A stretch of DNA of 64,000 nt from Ruminococcus sp. YE71 (GCF_900119155.1 NZ_FPIR01000003.1:62001-126000), one strand, 5' to 3'; positions 49,220-58,881 are shown, counted from the first letter of the stretch. Notes: generated by a model not told the origin, from the sequence alone. Numbers and translations are program-made.

Positions 49220-51568
49220 ATGCAGACACTAAAGGACACCGCTCTTGGCGAGAGCGTGAAAATAGAAAGGCTCGGCGGCGACGGTGCGCTGAGGCAGCAC
49301 TTTCTCGACATGGGACTCATCCCAGACACAGAAGTCACCGTCGTGAAATACGCGCCGATGGGCGACCCCATCGAGCTTCGGCTGAGGGGCTACGAGCTGA
49401 CCCTTCGGCTTGCGGATGCAGAGCAGATAGAAGTCTGTCCCATCGAGGCAAAGCAAGCAACGGAGAAGCAGACTTTGCCTCGCAGGAAGAAGGAGCATCC
49501 GGGTCTCGGCGAGGGCGGACGTTTCCACGCAAAGGACGACGGCGACCCCCTGCCAGACGGCACGGTGATACGTTTTGCGCTGGTGGGAAATCAGAACTGC
49601 GGAAAGACCACTCTGTTCAACAAGCTCACGGGCTCGAAACAGCACGTCGGCAACTTCCCCGGAGTCACCGTTGACCGCAAGGACGGCGAGATAAAGGGTC
49701 ACCCGAACACCCTCGTCACCGACCTGCCGGGCATCTACTCCATGTCGCCCTTCACAAGTGAAGAGGTGGTATCGCGCAGCTTCGTGCTGGACGAAAAGCC
49801 CCACGCCATCATCAACATCGTGGACGTCACCAACATCGAGCGAAACCTTTACCTCACGATGCAGCTGCTGGACATGGACATCCCCATGGTCGTGGCTCTG
49901 AACATGATGGACGAACTCACCTCAAACGGCGGCAGCATCGACGTGAACGAGCTGGAGATACAGCTCGGCGTGCCTGTCGTTCCCATATCGGCGGCGAAGA
50001 ATGAGGGCGTTGACGAGCTCATCAGCCACGCGCTGCACATCGCACAGTATCAGGAGCGCCCTGTGCGTCAGGATTTCTGCGACAAGTCCGCCAACGGCGG
50101 CGCGGTACACCGCTGCCTGCACGGCATCTCGCACCTGATAGAAGACCACGCCGAGAAGGTCGGGCTTCCGATACGTTTCGCGGCAAGCAAGGTCATCGAG
50201 GACGACCCGCCCGTCATCGCGGCGCTGAAACTCGACCAGAACGAGTTCGAGACCCTCGAACACATCATCACCCAGATGGAAAAGGAGCGCGGTCTCGACC
50301 GAAGCGCCGCCATTGCGGACATGAGGTTCTCGTTCATTCAGCGGCTCTGCGAGGAGACGCTCACAAAGCCCTCGGAGAGCAAGGAGCACATCCGCAGCCG
50401 CCGCATCGACCGCGTGCTGACGGGCAAATATACAGCTATCCCCGCGTTCATCGGGATAATGGCGGCAGTCTTTTTCCTGACCTTCAACGTCATTGGTGCG
50501 TGGCTCCAGGGGCTTATCGAAACGGGCGTTGACAAGCTCACCGCCGCCGCCGACAAGTCGCTGACGAACATGGGCGTGAACGAAGTCCTGCACGGACTGA
50601 TAATCGAAGGCATCTTCAAGGGCGTGGGCGGCGTTATCAGCTTCATGCCGATCATCGTCACGCTGTTCTTCTTCCTGTCGATGCTCGAAGACAGCGGCTA
50701 CATAGCGCGAGTGGCGTTCTTCATGGATAAGCTGCTGAGAAAGATCGGTCTTTCGGGGCGAAGCATCGTGCCGATGCTCATCGGTTTCGGATGCTCGGTG
50801 CCTGCGGTCATGGCGACCCGCACCCTGCCTTCCGAGCGCGACCGTAAAATGACGATACTGCTCACCCCCTTCATGAGCTGCACCGCGAAACTGCCTATCT
50901 ACGCATTCTTCGTGAACGCGTTCTTCCCCCGAAAGGGCGGGGTCATCATGGTGGGGCTCTACCTGCTGGGCATCCTGTCGGGCATAGCCGCGGCGCTGAT
51001 CTACAAAGGCACGGTATTCAAAGGCGAAGCAGTCCCCTTCGTGATGGAACTGCCGAACTACCGTATGCCTGCCGCACGAAACGTGGCACAGCTCCTCTGG
51101 GAGAAGGCGAAGGACTTCCTGCAAAGGGCGTTCTCGGTCATACTCATCGCGTCGGTAGCGGTGTGGTTCCTCAAGAGCTTCGATATGCGCCTCAGCCTGA
51201 CCGCCGATCCCGAAAAGAGCATCCTCGCCATGACGGCAGGCGCTCTTGCACCCATTATGAAGCCGCTCGGACTCGGCGACTGGAGGATACTCGTATCCCT
51301 GATAAGCGGTTTCATGGCGAAGGAAAGCGTAGTCTCGATGCTCGAAGTGCTGTACGTCGGCGGCGTTGAGACCGCCCTCTCGACCCTCTCGGCAGCGTGC
51401 CTGCTGGTGTTCTCGCTGCTGTATACCCCCTGCGTCGCCGCGATAGCCGCCATCAAGCGCGAACTCGGCGGCAAGTGGGCAGCGGCTGTGGTCGTGCTCC
51501 AGTGCGCCTGCGCCTGGTTCGCAGCTCTGTTCGTTCACATCATCGGTATGCTGATAGGAGTTGGTTAA
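49220..51568 (+). CDS. feoB: Ferrous iron transporter, FeoA-FeoB fusion
   Basis: 782 residues. Residues 1-75 are a FeoA SH3-like domain (RQHFLDMGLIPDTEV); a Lys-rich linker leads to the FeoB G domain with G1 GNQNCGKTTLFN, HVGNFPGVTVD, G3 DLPGIYSM and G4 NMMDE, then a helical GDI-like region and about eight or more membrane helices with the Gate motifs (GFGCSVPAVMATRTL, MSCTAKLPIYAFF). Imports Fe2+ across the membrane. GGAG precedes ATG 49220. Usually FeoA is a separate protein; the fusion is known in Clostridia. Confidence 0.96.
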   Translation: MQTLKDTALGESVKIERLGGDGALRQHFLDMGLIPDTEVTVVKYAPMGDPIELRLRGYELTLRLADAEQIEVCPIEAKQATEKQTLPRRKKEHPGLGEGGRFHAKDDGDPLPDGTVIRFALVGNQNCGKTTLFNKLTGSKQHVGNFPGVTVDRKDGEIKGHPNTLVTDLPGIYSMSPFTSEEVVSRSFVLDEKPHAIINIVDVTNIERNLYLTMQLLDMDIPMVVALNMMDELTSNGGSIDVNELEIQLGVPVVPISAAKNEGVDELISHALHIAQYQERPVRQDFCDKSANGGAVHRCLHGISHLIEDHAEKVGLPIRFAASKVIEDDPPVIAALKLDQNEFETLEHIITQMEKERGLDRSAAIADMRFSFIQRLCEETLTKPSESKEHIRSRRIDRVLTGKYTAIPAFIGIMAAVFFLTFNVIGAWLQGLIETGVDKLTAAADKSLTNMGVNEVLHGLIIEGIFKGVGGVISFMPIIVTLFFFLSMLEDSGYIARVAFFMDKLLRKIGLSGRSIVPMLIGFGCSVPAVMATRTLPSERDRKMTILLTPFMSCTAKLPIYAFFVNAFFPRKGGVIMVGLYLLGILSGIAAALIYKGTVFKGEAVPFVMELPNYRMPAARNVAQLLWEKAKDFLQRAFSVILIASVAVWFLKSFDMRLSLTADPEKSILAMTAGALAPIMKPLGLGDWRILVSLISGFMAKESVVSMLEVLYVGGVETALSTLSAACLLVFSLLYTPCVAAIAAIKRELGGKWAAAVVVLQCACAWFAALFVHIIGMLIGVG

Positions 51569-51569
51569 A

Positions 51570-51776
51570 ATGAACGCAGCCGACATAGTCCTCACCATCC
51601 TGATAGCAGCAGCTGTCATCCTCGCAGCCCGCGCCCTCGTCAAACGCTCCCGCAAAGGCGGCTGCGGCTGCGGCTGCGACACCTGCACCGCCAAGTGTTC
51701 TCAGTGCGGGTTTGTAGCTGGGGGAAACCTTTCTGAAGAAAGGTTCTCCCCCAGACCCCCTTCCAAAGACTTTTAA
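51570..51776 (+). CDS. FeoB-associated Cys-rich membrane peptide with repeat-encoded C-terminus
   Basis: 68 residues from ATG 51570, one base after the feoAB stop, AGGAG 9 bp upstream. One membrane helix (about 4-24), a basic stretch, and a GCGCGCDTCTAKCSQCG cluster with seven cysteines, as in FeoB-associated proteins that accompany FeoB. The family ends about there; here the last about 20 codons (GNLSEERFSPRPPSKDF and stop) are read from repeat A6. The extension is therefore probably acquired by insertion of the element. Confidence 0.85.
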   Translation: MNAADIVLTILIAAAVILAARALVKRSRKGGCGCGCDTCTAKCSQCGFVAGGNLSEERFSPRPPSKDF

Positions 51777-51942
51777 TATATCGTTTGTTTGTTGTGGCGG
51801 GTAAGATAGGCTCTCACCGCTTCAAGAGCGCCACTCTTCCCGACCTGTACAAATTAAGGAAGAAGCACCACAAGCCAAAAAGTATTAAAAGTTTTAGTGA
51901 GGGGTTCGCCTTAGCTATGCACGGCAAGGGGAAGACCCGCAC
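51703..51942. repeat. Family A dispersed repeat, copy A6
   Basis: About 240 bp, clear ends AGTGCGGGT and ACCCGCACT. Left hairpin CCTTTCTGAAGAAAGG and CTTCCAAAGACTTTTAAT are intact; the right side keeps AAGTATTAAAAGTTTTAG but its hairpin is partly replaced by the 19-bp module in reverse (CGCCTTAGCTATGCACGGC, 51907-51925). Overlaps the 3' end of the FeoB-associated gene. Confidence 0.83.
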
Positions 51943-51963
51943 TCTCCCTCCCCCGTAGAAAGC

Positions 51964-52003
51964 AAAAAAGGCACTTCTGTCGTGTTTGACAGGAGTGCCT
52001 TTT
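51964..52003. terminator. Bidirectional terminator in a convergent gap
   Basis: AAAAGGCACT..CTGTC/GACAG..AGTGCCTTTT stem; six T residues on the minus strand, four on the plus strand. Ends the reductase-type gene at 52006 and probably feoAB transcripts. Confidence 0.85.
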
Positions 52004-52005
52004 GG

Positions 52006-53295
52006 TTATTTTGGTTGGGTTTTGGTGCGGGCGTTGGCGAGCATCAGTTTGATGCGGTTTTCCTGGTTTACCTTGGTCGCGCCGGGGTCGTAGTCTATTG
52101 CGACGATGTTGGCTTCGGGGTAGGCCTCCTTGATGACGCGGCTCATACCCTTTGCGACGATGTGGTTAGGCAGGCAGCCGAAGGGCTGAGTACAGATAAT
52201 ATTCTCGGTACCCGTTTCGGCGAGCGCCGCCATTTCGGCTGTGATGAGCCAGCCCTCACCCATCTTTACGCCCTGATTCATGTACTTATCGGCAGCTTCG
52301 CGGAGATGCTCGAAGTCGTGGGGCGGGAAGAACTCCTCGAACCCTACGCGGCTGTTATGCTCTTCGATGATCTTTATCTGTTCCTTCTGGAACTTATACA
52401 GCACATCGTAGCCTATCATGTAAGCATAGGTGCGCATAGTCTTCTTATCGTAAAGACCTGCGTCGTTGATGAGGTCGGACGCGCAGTAGAGCACGAAGTC
52501 CAGCAGACCGGGCACGTTCGGCTCACAGCCCTCAGAGATAAGAAAGCTGTTCAGGTCGTTGTTCGCGAGGGGGGAATACTTGACGTATATCTCGCCCACG
52601 ATACCGACTCTCGGCTTCTTCTCCTTAGAGCGCGGCAGTGCGGAGAAATCCCTCAGCATAGCGCGGTAGATGCTCTTGGTCTTCATGAAGCGGGTCTTGT
52701 CCTCCATCAGCTTGCCGAGGCGGTGTTCCCATCTTGCGAGGAGCTCGTCGGTGGAGTTGGCGTTGAGCTCATAGGGCTTGCACTGGTTATACAGCAGCAT
52801 GAGCATATCGCCGTACATCACGCAGTAGATAAGGCGTGTGATTATGGGCACGGTCATGGGGAACGCGGGGTTCGGTTCAAGTCCCGAGAAGTTCAGCGAA
52901 AGCACGGGGACCTGCGGGAACTCGGTAGCGATAGCCTTGCGTATCAGGTAAATGTAGTTTGAAGCACGGCAGCCGCCGCCCGTCTGAGAGATGAGCAGAG
53001 CCACCTTGTTCACGTCGTATCTGCCGCTTTTCAGCGCCTCCATGAACTGTCCGATGACCAGCAGCGCGGGGTAGCAGGTATCGTTGTGGGTGTTTTTCAG
53101 ACCCTCGTCGATGACGACGCGCTCGCGGTTGGTCAGCAGCTCCATCTTGAAGCCGAAGTGTGCGTAAGCCTTGATTATCAGATTGAAATGGATCGGCAGC
53201 ATATCAGGCACGAGGATGGTGTAATCCTTCTTCATATCCTCGGTAAAGGTCGTGCGCTGCACGCGGTCGGAATACTGCTTTGTCTCCTTACTCAA
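52006..53295 (-). CDS. 2-hydroxyacyl-CoA dehydratase-related [4Fe-4S] protein (COG3581 type)
   Basis: 429 residues. Cysteines in NDTCYPALL, QTGGGCRASNY and CTQPFGCLPNHI sit where cluster ligands lie in the 2-hydroxyacyl-CoA dehydratase/benzoyl-CoA reductase B-C superfamily. Start is TTG 53295 with GGAGG about 11 bp upstream, overlapping the stop of the activase-like gene by TTGA, so the two proteins are made together. Probably the acceptor of ATP-driven low-potential electrons; substrate unknown. No CoA-transferase or hydratase genes adjoin, which argues against amino-acid fermentation. Confidence 0.82.
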   Translation of the reverse strand: MSKETKQYSDRVQRTTFTEDMKKDYTILVPDMLPIHFNLIIKAYAHFGFKMELLTNRERVVIDEGLKNTHNDTCYPALLVIGQFMEALKSGRYDVNKVALLISQTGGGCRASNYIYLIRKAIATEFPQVPVLSLNFSGLEPNPAFPMTVPIITRLIYCVMYGDMLMLLYNQCKPYELNANSTDELLARWEHRLGKLMEDKTRFMKTKSIYRAMLRDFSALPRSKEKKPRVGIVGEIYVKYSPLANNDLNSFLISEGCEPNVPGLLDFVLYCASDLINDAGLYDKKTMRTYAYMIGYDVLYKFQKEQIKIIEEHNSRVGFEEFFPPHDFEHLREAADKYMNQGVKMGEGWLITAEMAALAETGTENIICTQPFGCLPNHIVAKGMSRVIKEAYPEANIVAIDYDPGATKVNQENRIKLMLANARTKTQPK

Positions 53296-56261
53296 AACGA
53301 TGCTGCCTCCTTACGTGAATTATTAGCCTTCTCCTCAAGAGCCGCCGCCAGCGAACGCAGGCGTATCTTTGCCGCTCCGAGGTTTGTTATCTCGTCGATT
53401 TTCAGCTGAGTATACAGCTTGCCCTTTTCTTCGAGTATCGCCCTGACCTCGTCGGTGGTGACGGCGTCGATACCGCAGCCGAAGGACACCAGCTGTACCA
53501 GCTGCATATCCTTGTTGCGGCAGACGTACTCAGCCGCACGGTAAAGTCTCGAATGGTAAGTCCACTGATTGAGCACGTCGAGGGCAGGCGTATTCACCAG
53601 ATTCGCGACGCTGTCCTCGGTGATGACCGCAAAGCCCAGCGAAGCTATCAGCTTATGTATGCCGTGGTTTATCTCGGGGTCAACGTGGTAGGGTCTGCCT
53701 GCCAGCACGATAATGTTCTGACCCTTGCTCCGTGCGTCGTGTATTATCTCCAGCGCCTTCTGCTCGTTCTGCTTCTTGAAGCGCACCTGCTCGGAGTAAG
53801 CGGCGTTCAGAACGCTCATTATCTGCTTTTCGGTGACGTTGTATACTTTAAGAGCCTTCGCCAGGTTCTTCGCGGTGTTGCGCTTGTAGTTGATGTCGAG
53901 GTATGGCGCGATGAAGTTCCTGTCATTCAGCTCGGGGATGTTCGCTTTCAGAAGTTCGGGATAGTAAGCGACTACGGGGCAGTTGTAGTGGTTATCCGAC
54001 TGACCCTCGTCGATATTGTAGCTCATGCAGGGGTAGAAGATGAAGTCCGCACCCTTGTCCAGCAGGTCGAGCACATGACCGTGAGCGAGCTTTGCGGGGT
54101 AGCATACGGTATCCGAGGGGATGGTGTGCTGACCCTTGTAGTAGGTGTCTCTGGTGGAATTGTCCGAGAGTATCACCTCAAAGCCAAGGTCGGTGAACAG
54201 CGTGTGGAAGAAGGGCAGCATATCGTACCAGCTGAGGCACACGGGGAAGCCCACCTTCGCACGGACGTAGCCCGTGGGCTTTATCTCGCCGTAGGCACGC
54301 AGCTTTTCCAGCTTGTACTCGAACATATTCTCGGTCTTGTTTTCGAGCTTGATGCCTGCTCCCTTTTCGCAGCGGTTGCCCGAAACGTAGCGTCTGCCGT
54401 CGTTGAAGCGGATGATAGTGAGGTTGCAGTGAGCGGTGCAGCCCTTGCACTGGGCGTTCACCGAACGGTATGCAAAGTCCTGAAGCTGTTCAAGAGTCAG
54501 CAGCGTTGTGGGCGCCTGCTCCCTTTCGTACTTCTCCTTTGCGAACAGCGCACAGCCAAACGCACCCATGAGACCTGCTATCGCGGGTCGGATAACGTTC
54601 CTGCCCAGCTCCTGCTCGAAGGAACGCAGCACCGCGTCGTTGAGGAACGTGCCGCCCTGAACGACTATGTTCTTTCCGAGCTCGTCTATGGACTTCGCAC
54701 GGATGACCTTATAGACCGCGTTCTTGATGATGGACGAAGACAGACCTGCCGAGATGTCCTCAACAGAAGCGCCGTCCTTCTGCGCCTGCTTTACCGAGCT
54801 GTTCATGAACACGGTGCAGCGCGAACCAAGCTCTACGGGGTTCTTTGCGAACAGTCCGAGGTTCGCGAAATCCGCTATCTCATATCCCATCGCCTGAGCA
54901 AAGGTCTGTATGAAGGAGCCGCAGCCCGAGGAGCAAGCCTCGTTGAGCATGATGGAGTCGATAGCGTGGTTCTTTATCTTGAAGCACTTGATGTCCTGTC
55001 CGCCGATGTCGATGATGAAGTCAACGTCGGGGCAGAAGAACTCAGCCGCCTTGTAATGCGCCACCGTCTCGACGATGCCGTGGTCGATGCCGAGTCCCGA
55101 GCGGATGAGCTCCTCACCGTAGCCCGTTACCGCCGAAGCGCGGATGTTCAGCTTCGGGTTCGCGAGGTGGTATATCTCTTCCAGCTTTGCCGAGATGATG
55201 TCGAGGGGCTGACCCTTGCTGGAGCAGTAGTGCTGATACAGCAGTTTTCCGTCGGGGGTGATGAGCACCAGCTTTGTGGTGGTGGAACCTGCGTCGATAC
55301 CGAGGTAAGCGTCGCCCTCGTAGGTCTTTATGTCCTCATATTTCAGGTCGGACTGCTTGTGGCGGTGGATGAACTCCACGTACTCGTCACGGTCGCTGAA
55401 CAGTCTCCTGCCTATAACGATATTGTCGTTGGTCTTTGCGTTTGCTATCTTTTCGAGGGTCTCCTCGATGGTCTCGGGCTTTGCTATCTCTGCCGCACGG
55501 AGCGCCGAGCCGTAAGCCATGAACACGGGGGCGTTCTCGGGGAAGAAAGCGTGTTCTTCGTCAAGCCCCAGCGTTTCTGTGAAGGCGTGTCTCAGACCCT
55601 TGAGGAAGCTGAGCGGTCCGCCAAGAAACAGCACCTTGCCTTCGATGCGTCTGCCCTGTGCGAGTCCCGAAACGGTCTGGTCTACCACCGCCTGAAAGAT
55701 CGAAGCGGCGATATCCTCTTTCTTCGCGCCCTGATTGAGCAGCGGCTGTATATCCGATTTTGCGAAAACGCCGCAGCGCGACGCGATGGGGTAGAGCTTC
55801 TCGCTGCGAAGAGCCATCCTGTCCAGCTCGTCCGCGGTCACGCCCAGCAGCTGTGCCATCTGGTCGATGAAAGCGCCCGTACCGCCTGCGCAGGAGCCGT
55901 TCATTCGCTGTTCAACGCCGCCCGTCAGGAAGATTATCTTCGCGTCCTCGCCGCCGAGCTCAACGACAGCGTCTGTGTCGGGATAGCTCTTGTTCACGGC
56001 GATGAAAGCCGAGTAGACCTCCTGCACGAACTCAACGCCGCTTGCCTGCGCGATACCGAGTCCTGCCGAGCCTGTTATGGCAGTGCGGAACTTTCTTCCG
56101 GGAAATTTCCCTGCTATCAGGGAAAGCTGAGCCGTAACAGTCTCACGCACCTTTGAAAAGTGGCGTTCGTACTTCGAGTATATAATTTTTTCTTCTTCAA
56201 GTATCACGGTCTTGACGGTGGTCGAGCCAACGTCGATACCGAGATCGAGTATCTCGCTCAT
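53292..56261 (-). CDS. Double-ASKHA 2-hydroxyacyl-CoA dehydratase activase-like protein with C-terminal reductase-like domain
   Basis: 989 residues from ATG 56261 (AAGG 9 bp upstream; ATG 56267 is too close). Two BadF/HgdC-type ATPase domains in tandem: GIDVGSTTVKTVIL near residue 9 with NGSCAGGTG, and GIDAGSTTTKLVLI near 325 with NEACSSGCGSF, each with the Cys positions used for an inter-subunit cluster. Then CKGCTAHCN and GNRCEKGAG, and a C-terminal domain (about 680-960) with SDTVCYPAKLAHGH and FGCGIDAVTTDEV related to the partner protein. Builds a probable ATP-gated electron donor. Function not established. Confidence 0.85.
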   Translation of the reverse strand: MSEILDLGIDVGSTTVKTVILEEEKIIYSKYERHFSKVRETVTAQLSLIAGKFPGRKFRTAITGSAGLGIAQASGVEFVQEVYSAFIAVNKSYPDTDAVVELGGEDAKIIFLTGGVEQRMNGSCAGGTGAFIDQMAQLLGVTADELDRMALRSEKLYPIASRCGVFAKSDIQPLLNQGAKKEDIAASIFQAVVDQTVSGLAQGRRIEGKVLFLGGPLSFLKGLRHAFTETLGLDEEHAFFPENAPVFMAYGSALRAAEIAKPETIEETLEKIANAKTNDNIVIGRRLFSDRDEYVEFIHRHKQSDLKYEDIKTYEGDAYLGIDAGSTTTKLVLITPDGKLLYQHYCSSKGQPLDIISAKLEEIYHLANPKLNIRASAVTGYGEELIRSGLGIDHGIVETVAHYKAAEFFCPDVDFIIDIGGQDIKCFKIKNHAIDSIMLNEACSSGCGSFIQTFAQAMGYEIADFANLGLFAKNPVELGSRCTVFMNSSVKQAQKDGASVEDISAGLSSSIIKNAVYKVIRAKSIDELGKNIVVQGGTFLNDAVLRSFEQELGRNVIRPAIAGLMGAFGCALFAKEKYEREQAPTTLLTLEQLQDFAYRSVNAQCKGCTAHCNLTIIRFNDGRRYVSGNRCEKGAGIKLENKTENMFEYKLEKLRAYGEIKPTGYVRAKVGFPVCLSWYDMLPFFHTLFTDLGFEVILSDNSTRDTYYKGQHTIPSDTVCYPAKLAHGHVLDLLDKGADFIFYPCMSYNIDEGQSDNHYNCPVVAYYPELLKANIPELNDRNFIAPYLDINYKRNTAKNLAKALKVYNVTEKQIMSVLNAAYSEQVRFKKQNEQKALEIIHDARSKGQNIIVLAGRPYHVDPEINHGIHKLIASLGFAVITEDSVANLVNTPALDVLNQWTYHSRLYRAAEYVCRNKDMQLVQLVSFGCGIDAVTTDEVRAILEEKGKLYTQLKIDEITNLGAAKIRLRSLAAALEEKANNSRKEAASF

Positions 56262-56446
56262 TCTCATTTTCCTTTCGCAAGTTCTGATGATACAGTTTAT
56301 TAAAACACTATAATATTATATTATAACACATGAACCGACTTTTGAAAAGTGGTTTTTTATTAAATTTATAGGGCAAATTCGGGATTGTGTCCTATCTGTG
56401 CGGAAGGGCTCTGCTTGGTTTTAACAGATAATTCATATTTAGTCTC

Positions 56447-56475
56447 TTGACTTTTTTTGCCTTCGACTGTATAAT
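56447..56475 (+). promoter_or_regulatory. Promoter of tRNA-Leu
   Basis: TTGACT (56447-56452), 17 bp, TATAAT (56470-56475), with the tRNA 5' end 18 bp downstream. Confidence 0.78.
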
Positions 56476-56492
56476 ATTATAGTTGATATTAT

Positions 56493-56576
56493 GCCGCTGT
56501 GGTGGAATAGGCAGACACAAGGGACTTAAAATCCCTCGGAGTAAAATCCGTACCGGTTCGACCCCGGTCAGCGGCA
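56493..56576 (+). tRNA. tRNA-Leu, anticodon UAA
   Basis: 84 nt; acceptor arms GCCGCTG/CAGCGGC with discriminator A, anticodon stem AGGGA/TCCCT around CTTAAAA (anticodon TAA at 56527-56529), a long class II variable arm (CGGAGTAAAATCCG), and T loop GGTTCGACCCC. The CCA end is not encoded. Single gene with its own promoter and terminator. Confidence 0.97.
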
Positions 56577-56579
56577 CAT

Positions 56580-56618
56580 AAAGAAAAGCCCCGAGCTGAT
56601 CGGGGCTTTTTGTTTTGC
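56580..56618. terminator. Bidirectional terminator after tRNA-Leu and the ABC exporter operon
   Basis: AAAAGCCCCGA/TCGGGGCTTTTT stem with a 5-nt loop and T tracts in both directions; 5 bp from the permease stop. Confidence 0.88.
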
Positions 56619-56622
56619 GTTT

Positions 56623-58881
56623 TTACTCAACGTTCTTGAGCGCTTCCGCAAGGTCAACGCGCTTTACCTTACGGTTCAGCAGCACCGAGATGAGCAGGTA
56701 GGACGCGATGCCTATGGCGCAGGTCTCGGCAAGGGTGAGCACCGAAACGTCGTAGGCGAAGTAGCCCGAGTAGCTCATGAACACCACCTTGAACAGCTTG
56801 TCAAGCATCACGCTGGCGAGGGGCACGGTGAGCACTATGGACAGCACCGCCACTATCGTCGTCGAGTGGACGTACAGACCGCTGACCTCACGGTCGGTGT
56901 AGCCGAGTATCTTCGCTACCGAGATGGGTCGTGCGTTCTTCTCGATGATTATCTTTGCAAGCAGGTAGATAACTATCATGAACATCACGATGCCGAAATA
57001 CTTGAATACCACCATCATCGAACCCATCGAGCGCATGAGCTGGCGCGAGGTCTTGGTGAGGTCGGATTCGCCTATCTTCGAGTAGATGAGAGTATCGTCG
57101 ATGTCGGTTATCTCCTCGTCCGAGAAGTAGATGTCCGAGCCCTTCTCAAAAGTCTCGCCGAACTGTGTCTTGTCCATGAAAACGGCTATGGTCGCAGGGT
57201 AATCGTACATACCCGCCACCTCGAAGGTGTACTCCTTGTCGGTGTACTTCTCTTTGAGGGTGATGGACTCCCCTTCCGAGATGCCGTACTTGTCGGCATA
57301 CGCGGTGGAGAGATATACTCCCTTGCCCTCATGCCCGATTTTCACGTATCTGCTTCCCTCTTCGATGCCGTATATCGAAACCTGTTCCGCCTTGTATTTC
57401 TTGTAGGTGGTCTCAAGGTCGGTCATGACTGCCTTTTCGGCGGACGGCACTTCGGTCTCGGCAGGAACCTTCAGCACGTAGATGTACTTTGCGAGCATAT
57501 TCTCAGACACCGTGTTCTGGAAGTTTACGAGCATCGGCTCGAACACCATTCCGAACATAAGTATCGTATTGGCGAGGAAGGAACCCACAACTATCGTGAT
57601 GTAGTTGGGCAGGTTCTGGAAGATGATGCGCAGACGGTAGCGTATCATTATCGGTATCTTCGTGTTGAGCCTGAAGGACTTCTTCTTTCCGCGGCGGCTC
57701 AGGTCACGGCGCAGGAAGCGCAGCGGCGAGAGTTTCAGCTTCGCGGCAAGGGCGGCGATATTTATCACGAGCATCGTCGCCAAGGGGATGACCGTGGTCT
57801 CGATCAGTGCTTCGGGGTTGAATATCACCTCGTAAGAAGTGAGGGAATATGTCCCGAGGTACGCATCCGCCATATACTTTTCGAGCAGGGTGTAGCCGAG
57901 GATGTTGCCCACGACGGCGCCGCATACAAGGGTTATCATCGGGGGCATCAGGTAGTGGCGGAGAAGCTCTCCCCTGCTGTAGCCCGAGGCTCTAAGCGTG
58001 CCGATGACTCCCGATTCGGCGAGTATGGTGCTGTCGGCGGTGATAGCCGTGATGAACGCGAGTATCACGACCGTGATGTAGAGAAACACCGACATACCCG
58101 CACGGTCGCCGTGGATATCGTCGCCTGCAAAGACTATCGCCTGATTGACGTACTCGGGGATGAAGCCTGTCAGCACCGCGTGCTTCGAGACGGTCTTGAC
58201 GAGCTCCTCGGACATTTCCTTTGCTTCTGTCTCATCCTTTGGCTTGCTGTTGTACAGCCACGAATATACGTAGTGGATGTGGTCGTCACGCAGGGCTTCA
58301 AAGCCCTCCTTTGTCATGACGCCGATGCCGAAAGCCTTGTTGTCGAATATCAGCTCGGAAGGGTTCTCGTACAGTGACGAGTAATCGGGAAGCGCCGCGA
58401 TACCGCTGACGGTAAGCTCCGCGCCCCCTGCGATACGGATGGTGCTGCCCTTTTCGAGCTTGTGGTTCTGCGCATAGAGGCGGTCTATGGCTATCTCGTT
58501 TTTCTCCTTCGGCATATCGCCCGAGAGCAGGCAGACCTTGTTCACCTCGTTTCGTTCGCCGAACATTCTCAGCTTGCTCTCGAAGTCCTCGGTCTCCTCC
58601 TGCTTGAAGTAGTTCTCGTACAGGCGGATGTCCGCGTCTTTTTCTATATCCGCGACGATATTTTCGTCGGGTCTTTCGGCAAGCTCGAAGTTGCCGTCCT
58701 CGATGTTGTACTTCTCAAAGCTCTCGTCATAGCTCTTCGCAAGGCTGTCGCAGCTGATGAAGTACCCCGACGCGCCGCTGATTATCAGCGCGAAGAAGAG
58801 GAATATCACAAGATGTCTCGGCAGGTCGGATCTCAGCTCGCGCAGGACACGTCTGCGCAGCGGGTCGCGCATCCTTTTCAT
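56623..58881 (-). CDS. FtsX/MacB-type ABC transporter permease
   Basis: 752 residues. One N-terminal helix (about 22-42), a large extracellular domain (about 45-255), three helices (about 265-385), a second short helix and extracellular domain (about 430-640), and three C-terminal helices (about 645-740): the two-FtsX-domain plan of long permeases that pair with one ATPase. Basic stretches such as RRDLSRRGKKK face the cytoplasm. Such systems export or sense lipids, peptides or antimicrobials. Gap of 12 bp to the ATPase gene upstream. Confidence 0.9.
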   Translation of the reverse strand: MKRMRDPLRRRVLRELRSDLPRHLVIFLFFALIISGASGYFISCDSLAKSYDESFEKYNIEDGNFELAERPDENIVADIEKDADIRLYENYFKQEETEDFESKLRMFGERNEVNKVCLLSGDMPKEKNEIAIDRLYAQNHKLEKGSTIRIAGGAELTVSGIAALPDYSSLYENPSELIFDNKAFGIGVMTKEGFEALRDDHIHYVYSWLYNSKPKDETEAKEMSEELVKTVSKHAVLTGFIPEYVNQAIVFAGDDIHGDRAGMSVFLYITVVILAFITAITADSTILAESGVIGTLRASGYSRGELLRHYLMPPMITLVCGAVVGNILGYTLLEKYMADAYLGTYSLTSYEVIFNPEALIETTVIPLATMLVINIAALAAKLKLSPLRFLRRDLSRRGKKKSFRLNTKIPIMIRYRLRIIFQNLPNYITIVVGSFLANTILMFGMVFEPMLVNFQNTVSENMLAKYIYVLKVPAETEVPSAEKAVMTDLETTYKKYKAEQVSIYGIEEGSRYVKIGHEGKGVYLSTAYADKYGISEGESITLKEKYTDKEYTFEVAGMYDYPATIAVFMDKTQFGETFEKGSDIYFSDEEITDIDDTLIYSKIGESDLTKTSRQLMRSMGSMMVVFKYFGIVMFMIVIYLLAKIIIEKNARPISVAKILGYTDREVSGLYVHSTTIVAVLSIVLTVPLASVMLDKLFKVVFMSYSGYFAYDVSVLTLAETCAIGIASYLLISVLLNRKVKRVDLAEALKNVE

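Noticed and set aside
53553-56156. 867-codon open frame opposite the double-ATPase gene
   Set aside because: Antisense shadow; the minus-strand gene has full ATPase and Cys motifs.
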